From: Rhodoferax sp. | GTDB taxonomy: Bacteria; Pseudomonadota; Gammaproteobacteria; Burkholderiales; Burkholderiaceae_C | NCBI RefSeq assembly: GCF_023700745.1 | Contig: NZ_JAMPYG010000019.1 | Location: 1-58,713, forward strand | Direction: 5' to 3' | Length of the DNA stretch: 58,713 nucleotides | Part shown: piece after piece, positions 55,057-58,713 of the stretch | Numbering within the stretch: position 1 is the first letter of the stretch | How the letters are laid out: each line of letters opens with the position of its first letter | Translations under genes and position numbers: made by a program | Notes under the pieces: model-generated | Seen by the model: only the letters and a program-made list of their open reading frames with translations | The model's database searches: none | Told to the model about the DNA's origin: nothing

Positions 55057-57096
55057 TCAGTCCTTCAACAAGTCCATCAGGCTGTCCAGGGCGTTGTTCA
55101 CGATGTCAGTGACCGCGTTGCCCGGGAACAGTGGTTCGGGCGGCGGGGCTGGCCGGGGGCGCGGGATGTCGAATTCGACTTGCCCGTCCAGCCAGCGGTT
55201 GCGAAACGCCTGCTGAAACACCTCGCCGACCATGGGCAAGGCGCTGCGCGCGCCCTGACCCCAGGAGCCCATCGTGACGCTGTTGTCGTTGAAACCGACG
55301 CGGGCCCCTGCCACCAGTTGCGGGTTCATCATGATGAACCAGCCATCGGTGTTGTCCTGGGTGGTGCCGGTCTTGCCGGCCACGTCGGCCTGGATGCCAT
55401 AGCGGTAGCGAATGGCTGAGCCCGTGCCTTCGTCAATCACGCCGCGCATCACGTTCACCAGGGTCAGTGCTTGCGCGCGAGGCATGGCTGGTTTGCTTTC
55501 GGCAAGCGGCGCGAACTGCTCCAGCACCTGGCCGTTGCGGTCTTCCACGCGCAGCACCAGGCTCGGCGCAAAGTAGCTGCCACCGTTGGCCAGCGTGCCG
55601 TAAGCGGTGACCATTTCGATCAAGGTGACCGGGCTGGTGCCCAGTGCCAGTGAGGGCACCAGGTCGAGCTTGCTCTGGCGCACACCCATGGCCTCGGCCA
55701 ATGCGCCAACCTGTTTGGGCCCCACTTTTTGCATCAGCTGGGCGGTGATGGTGTTTTTGGAATAGACCAATCCGTTGCGCAGGCTGGTGGGCTGGTAGCT
55801 GGGCGGCGTGGCATCCGTGGGGGTCCAGACCTCGCTGCCTGGCGACGAGATCGCCACCGGCTGGTCCATGAAGGTGTCCGACGGGCTCATGCCCTGCATG
55901 AAGGCCGCGCCATAAACGAAAGGCTTGAAGGTCGAGCCGGGCTGGCGCCGCGCCTGGCTCACATGGTCAAACTGTTCCTGGGCAAAGTCGCGGCTGCCCA
56001 CCCAGGCCCTTACCGCGCCATCGCGCGGGTCCAGCGCCAGAAAACCGGCCTGCAGCACCGCAGGTTCCTGCCCGGCCTTGCGCCTCCCGTTGGCCAGGGT
56101 TTGCAGGTAATTCAGTTGCCGTGTTACGGCCTGATTCGCCGCCTTTTGCAAGCGGGCGTCCAGCGTGGTGTAAACCCGCAGACCGTCGGATTGCAGGTCA
56201 ATATCACGGCGGTCAGCCCAGTCGATCAGCCATTTGCGCAGGTACTGGGCCACGTGGGGTGCCGGCCCGGGGGCTTCAACCTGGCGTTCAAAGTCGAGTC
56301 TCAGGGGTCGCTTGGACAAGGACTTGAGACGGGCCGCGTCGAGCTTGCCGTTTTTGGCCATTTGCTCCAGCACCAGGTTGCGACGTTGTTTGGCGCGCTC
56401 GGGGTTTTGTACCGGGTTGTAATAGCTCGTCCCTTTGAGCATGCCGATCAGGGTGGCGCTTTCCAGCACGTCAAGCTGCTCGGCCGAGGTGTCAAAGTAG
56501 GTGCGTGCCGCCATTTCGATACCAAAGGCGTTGTAAAGAAAAGGCACGGTGTTGAGGTAGGTCTCGAGGATTTCGTCTTTGGAATACACGGCCTCGATCT
56601 TCAGCGCGGTGATGGCCTCCTTGAGCTTGCGTGTCAGGGTGGCGGCGCGGCCGATTTCTTCGGGGAACAGGTTGCGCGCCAACTGCTGGGTGATGGTCGA
56701 ACCGCCCTGCAATTCACCTGACAGGGTGCTGAGCGCGGCGCCCGCCAGGCGGCGCAAATCAATGCCATGGTGGTCGTAAAACCGGCGGTCTTCGGTGGCA
56801 ATCAGGGCATTCACCACATGGGGTGAAATCTGCTCCAGCGTGACCCATTGCCGGTTGATACGCTTGAATTCGGCCAGCACGCTGCCGTCGGTCGCCAGCA
56901 GCACCGAGGGCGCTTCTGATTTGGCCTTGCGCAGGTCGCCAATGCCGGGCGTGAACGGAACCAGCAGCAGCACGTACAGCAGCACCAGCGCAGGCAATGC
57001 CAAAACTGCTCGCACGGGGTATTGCCTGATGGCGACCATGAGGCGTTGAAACAGCGCATGGGTGAACGTGGTGACGCGTTGGAGGTCCGGAATCAT
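55057..57096 (-). CDS. Class A penicillin-binding protein (transglycosylase/transpeptidase)
   Basis: 679 residues. One N-terminal transmembrane helix (about residues 29-47), a GT51 glycosyltransferase domain with Glu102 in TEDRRFYDHHG and QGGSTITQQLARNL, and a transpeptidase domain with the SxxK nucleophile Ser388 (GSTFK), SKN at 446-448 and KTGT at 575-578. It polymerises and cross-links peptidoglycan in the periplasm. The C-terminus is Pro-rich. It diverges from the old yellow enzyme gene across 90 bases. It is shorter than the 800-residue PBP1a type. Confidence 0.93.
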   Translation of the reverse strand: MIPDLQRVTTFTHALFQRLMVAIRQYPVRAVLALPALVLLYVLLLVPFTPGIGDLRKAKSEAPSVLLATDGSVLAEFKRINRQWVTLEQISPHVVNALIATEDRRFYDHHGIDLRRLAGAALSTLSGELQGGSTITQQLARNLFPEEIGRAATLTRKLKEAITALKIEAVYSKDEILETYLNTVPFLYNAFGIEMAARTYFDTSAEQLDVLESATLIGMLKGTSYYNPVQNPERAKQRRNLVLEQMAKNGKLDAARLKSLSKRPLRLDFERQVEAPGPAPHVAQYLRKWLIDWADRRDIDLQSDGLRVYTTLDARLQKAANQAVTRQLNYLQTLANGRRKAGQEPAVLQAGFLALDPRDGAVRAWVGSRDFAQEQFDHVSQARRQPGSTFKPFVYGAAFMQGMSPSDTFMDQPVAISSPGSEVWTPTDATPPSYQPTSLRNGLVYSKNTITAQLMQKVGPKQVGALAEAMGVRQSKLDLVPSLALGTSPVTLIEMVTAYGTLANGGSYFAPSLVLRVEDRNGQVLEQFAPLAESKPAMPRAQALTLVNVMRGVIDEGTGSAIRYRYGIQADVAGKTGTTQDNTDGWFIMMNPQLVAGARVGFNDNSVTMGSWGQGARSALPMVGEVFQQAFRNRWLDGQVEFDIPRPRPAPPPEPLFPGNAVTDIVNNALDSLMDLLKD

Positions 57097-57186
57097 GCGC
57101 GGAGTTTAAGGCCCGGATCGGTGCTTGAGGCCTTCGCGTGCACCCTTTAAACTGCAGACCATAGCCAAATTAATCTGGAGTCTTTT

Positions 57187-58308
57187 ATGCCACACCGTAC
57201 TGCCACCCTGTTTAACCCCGTGCATGCCGGGGATCTGGCGCTGGCCAACCGCATCGTGATGGCTCCGCTCACGCGCAACCGCGCCCCTGATGCCACTCCC
57301 AACGCCCTCATGGTCCAGTATTACACCCAGCGCGCCAGCGCCGGGCTCATCATTACCGAGGCCACCGCCATCAGCCAGCAAGGCCAAGGCTACGCCGATG
57401 TGCCCGGCTTGTATGCCGAGGAACAGGTTGAAGCCTGGAAAGACGTGACGCGCAGCGTACACGCGGCCGGCGGCAAAATCGTCTGTCAGCTTTGGCACGT
57501 GGGCCGTGTCTCGCACACCAGCCTGCAACCGCAGGGTGGCCAGCCGGTGGCACCTTCGGCCATTACCGCCAAAACCAAAACCGTGTTGCTCCAGGACGGC
57601 CTGCCGGTTTTTGTCGACACCTCGGCGCCGCGTGCGTTGCAAGCTTACGAACTGCCCGACATCGTGCACACCTATGTAGCTGCCGCGCGCAACGCGATCC
57701 AGACCGCCGGTTTTGATGGCGTCGAAATCCACGCCGCCAACGGCTATTTGCTCGACCAGTTTCTCAAAAGCGGCTCCAACCAGCGCCGCGACGATTTTGG
57801 CGGCAGCATCGAAAACCGCGCCCGCTTTCTCCTCGAAGTGGTGCAGGCCGTGACCAGCGCCGTGGGCGGGGGTCGGGTCGGCATCCGGCTGTCGCCGGTG
57901 ACACCCGCCAACGACGCGTTCGATCCCGACCCGCAACCGCTGTTCGACTACGTGGTGCGTGAGTTGGCCGGGTTTGGCCTGGCTTATGTGCACGTCATTC
58001 AAGGCGCTACCGGCGGCCCGCGTGTGCTGCCTGACCGCCCGTTTGACTACACCGGCCTGCGCCGTGCCTACCGAGCTGCCGCTGGCAAAGGGGCCTGGAT
58101 GGTCAACAACGGCCTGGATAAAAACCTGGCGCAGGAAGCGCTTGCCGAAGGTGCCGACCTGGTGGCTTTTGGCCGATCGTTCATTGGCAACCCGGACCTG
58201 GTCGAGCGTCTGCGCAAGGGCAAGGCCCTGGTGGAAAGCGACCGCAGCACCTGGTACGGTGGCGGCGCCAAAGGCTACACCGATTACCCCGCGCTCAAAA
58301 ACGCCTGA
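57187..58308 (+). CDS. Old yellow enzyme family FMN alkene reductase (NemA-like)
   Basis: 373 residues of the OYE TIM barrel: LFNPVHAGDLALANRIVMAPLTRNR at the start (in part), QLWHVGRVSH, FDGVEIHAANGYLLDQFLKSGSN (in part) with the catalytic His-Asn pair, and RDDFGGSIENRARF. It reduces activated alkenes, nitroesters or N-ethylmaleimide with NADPH. A TTTAATCTGGAGTC leader with GGAG precedes the ATG. It stands alone between the PBP gene and a REP-like repeat. Confidence 0.93.
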   Translation: MPHRTATLFNPVHAGDLALANRIVMAPLTRNRAPDATPNALMVQYYTQRASAGLIITEATAISQQGQGYADVPGLYAEEQVEAWKDVTRSVHAAGGKIVCQLWHVGRVSHTSLQPQGGQPVAPSAITAKTKTVLLQDGLPVFVDTSAPRALQAYELPDIVHTYVAAARNAIQTAGFDGVEIHAANGYLLDQFLKSGSNQRRDDFGGSIENRARFLLEVVQAVTSAVGGGRVGIRLSPVTPANDAFDPDPQPLFDYVVRELAGFGLAYVHVIQGATGGPRVLPDRPFDYTGLRRAYRAAAGKGAWMVNNGLDKNLAQEALAEGADLVAFGRSFIGNPDLVERLRKGKALVESDRSTWYGGGAKGYTDYPALKNA

Positions 58309-58321
58309 GCGGCATCGGGAC

Positions 58322-58386
58322 TTTGTGGCAGCGGCTTCCTCTGTGGGAGCGGCGCTTTGTGGGAGCGGCGCCCTCGCCGCGAAGGC
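58322..58386. repeat. REP-like palindromic repeat with tandem TGTGGGAGCGGC units
   Basis: TGTGG(G/C)AGCGGC occurs three times (58324, 58342, 58358), and the third unit continues into a hairpin GCGGCG / CGCCGC with loop CCCT (58365-58380). It resembles the extragenic palindromes of pseudomonads and relatives. Confidence 0.7.
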
Positions 58387-58713
58387 TACAAACCAATGCA
58401 CGCGCTCAGCACATGCGACTGGCCTGGCGCCAGGGTGACCTGATCCGGCCCGGCGTTGCAGGTTTCCACGCACAGCATCTGCCGGTATTCGCCGGCGGCC
58501 ATGTCGGCGAAGACTTTGTCGCGCCAGGGGTTCCAGACCACCGTGCTGCGGCTACCGTTTTTGTCGACCCGAATGGCACGCTGTTGCACCCGGTCGTCAA
58601 TGACGCAATCGGCCGTGGTGTTGACGTAAATGCGGTCGGTTTCGCCGGTAAATTCGACCGGACCTGACTGCCTGGCCCGGGCAAAGTTTTGCACCTTGTC
58701 GAGGTAGTCACAG
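58386..58713 (-). CDS. D-hexose-6-phosphate mutarotase (YeaD/aldose 1-epimerase-like), 3' part
   Basis: The frame runs off the right edge, leaving about 108 C-terminal residues. Blocks such as EFTGETDRIYVNTTADCVIDD, VVWNPWRDKVFADM and YRQMLCVETCNA are typical of the YeaD-type galactose mutarotase fold, which interconverts anomers of glucose-6-phosphate. The initiating codon lies outside the window; an internal GTG at 58694 is not the start. The stop lies at the edge of the REP-like repeat. Confidence 0.85.
   Translation of the reverse strand, partial: CDYLDKVQNFARARQSGPVEFTGETDRIYVNTTADCVIDDRVQQRAIRVDKNGSRSTVVWNPWRDKVFADMAAGEYRQMLCVETCNAGPDQVTLAPGQSHVLSACIGL

Overview
The window reads as a chromosomal piece of a betaproteobacterium, most likely Comamonadaceae and Rhodoferax-like. 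This rests on a rhodoquinone methyltransferase (RquA), a pyrophosphate-dependent phosphofructokinase, a full System I cytochrome c maturation operon, an mnmG-rsmG-parA-parB block, and Comamonadaceae-style protein sequences. No database search was possible, so the genus is an inference. No rRNA or tRNA gene and no CRISPR array was recognised.

Region 1 (1-10683, + strand) is a tight catabolic operon. It holds the 3' end of a TRAP small permease, the TRAP large permease, three enzymes matching the itaconate route (CoA-transferase, itaconyl-CoA hydratase, citramalyl-CoA lyase), a fumarase/CMLE-superfamily lyase, tricarballylate dehydrogenase TcuA with its redox partner TcuB, and a PrpF isomerase fused to a Bug/TctC substrate-binding domain. 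Together they suggest an undescribed bacterial route: tricarballylate -> cis-aconitate -> trans-aconitate -> itaconate -> citramalyl-CoA -> pyruvate + acetyl-CoA. The lyase would play the part of the fungal trans-aconitate decarboxylase.

Region 2 (10.9-20.1 kb) is housekeeping: NnrU, DUF2788/DUF2189 membrane proteins, a Spy-like periplasmic protein, RdgC, a copper module (copZ, copA), a dihaem cytochrome c, and minCDE. Upstream of minC lies an AT-rich gap with two perfect DnaA boxes and several near-matches. Region 3 (20.1-30.3 kb, - strand) has ccmABCDEFGHI (including a 57-residue ccmD), then rquA with a perfect FNR-type box upstream, a glutathione S-transferase and a PPi-type phosphofructokinase. 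Region 4 (30.4-36.3 kb, + strand) is mnmG-rsmG-lysE-parA-hydrolase-parB with four parS-like sites, two of them inside mnmG.

Region 5 (36.4-54.6 kb) is a hexuronate island. A long leftward gene run encodes uxaC, uxuB, uxuA, a TRAP transporter (dctPQM), kdgF, kduI, kduD, the IclR regulator kdgR, kdgK and an oxidoreductase. A second group has a serine-hydrolase lipoprotein, a LysR regulator, a UxaA-family dehydratase and a glycerate kinase. KdgR-like palindromes lie upstream of uxaC and upstream of uxaA, so one regulator may control both transcripts. Region 6 (54.6-58.7 kb) has a glutaredoxin-like protein, a class A penicillin-binding protein, an old yellow enzyme, a REP-like repeat and the 3' end of a YeaD-type mutarotase.
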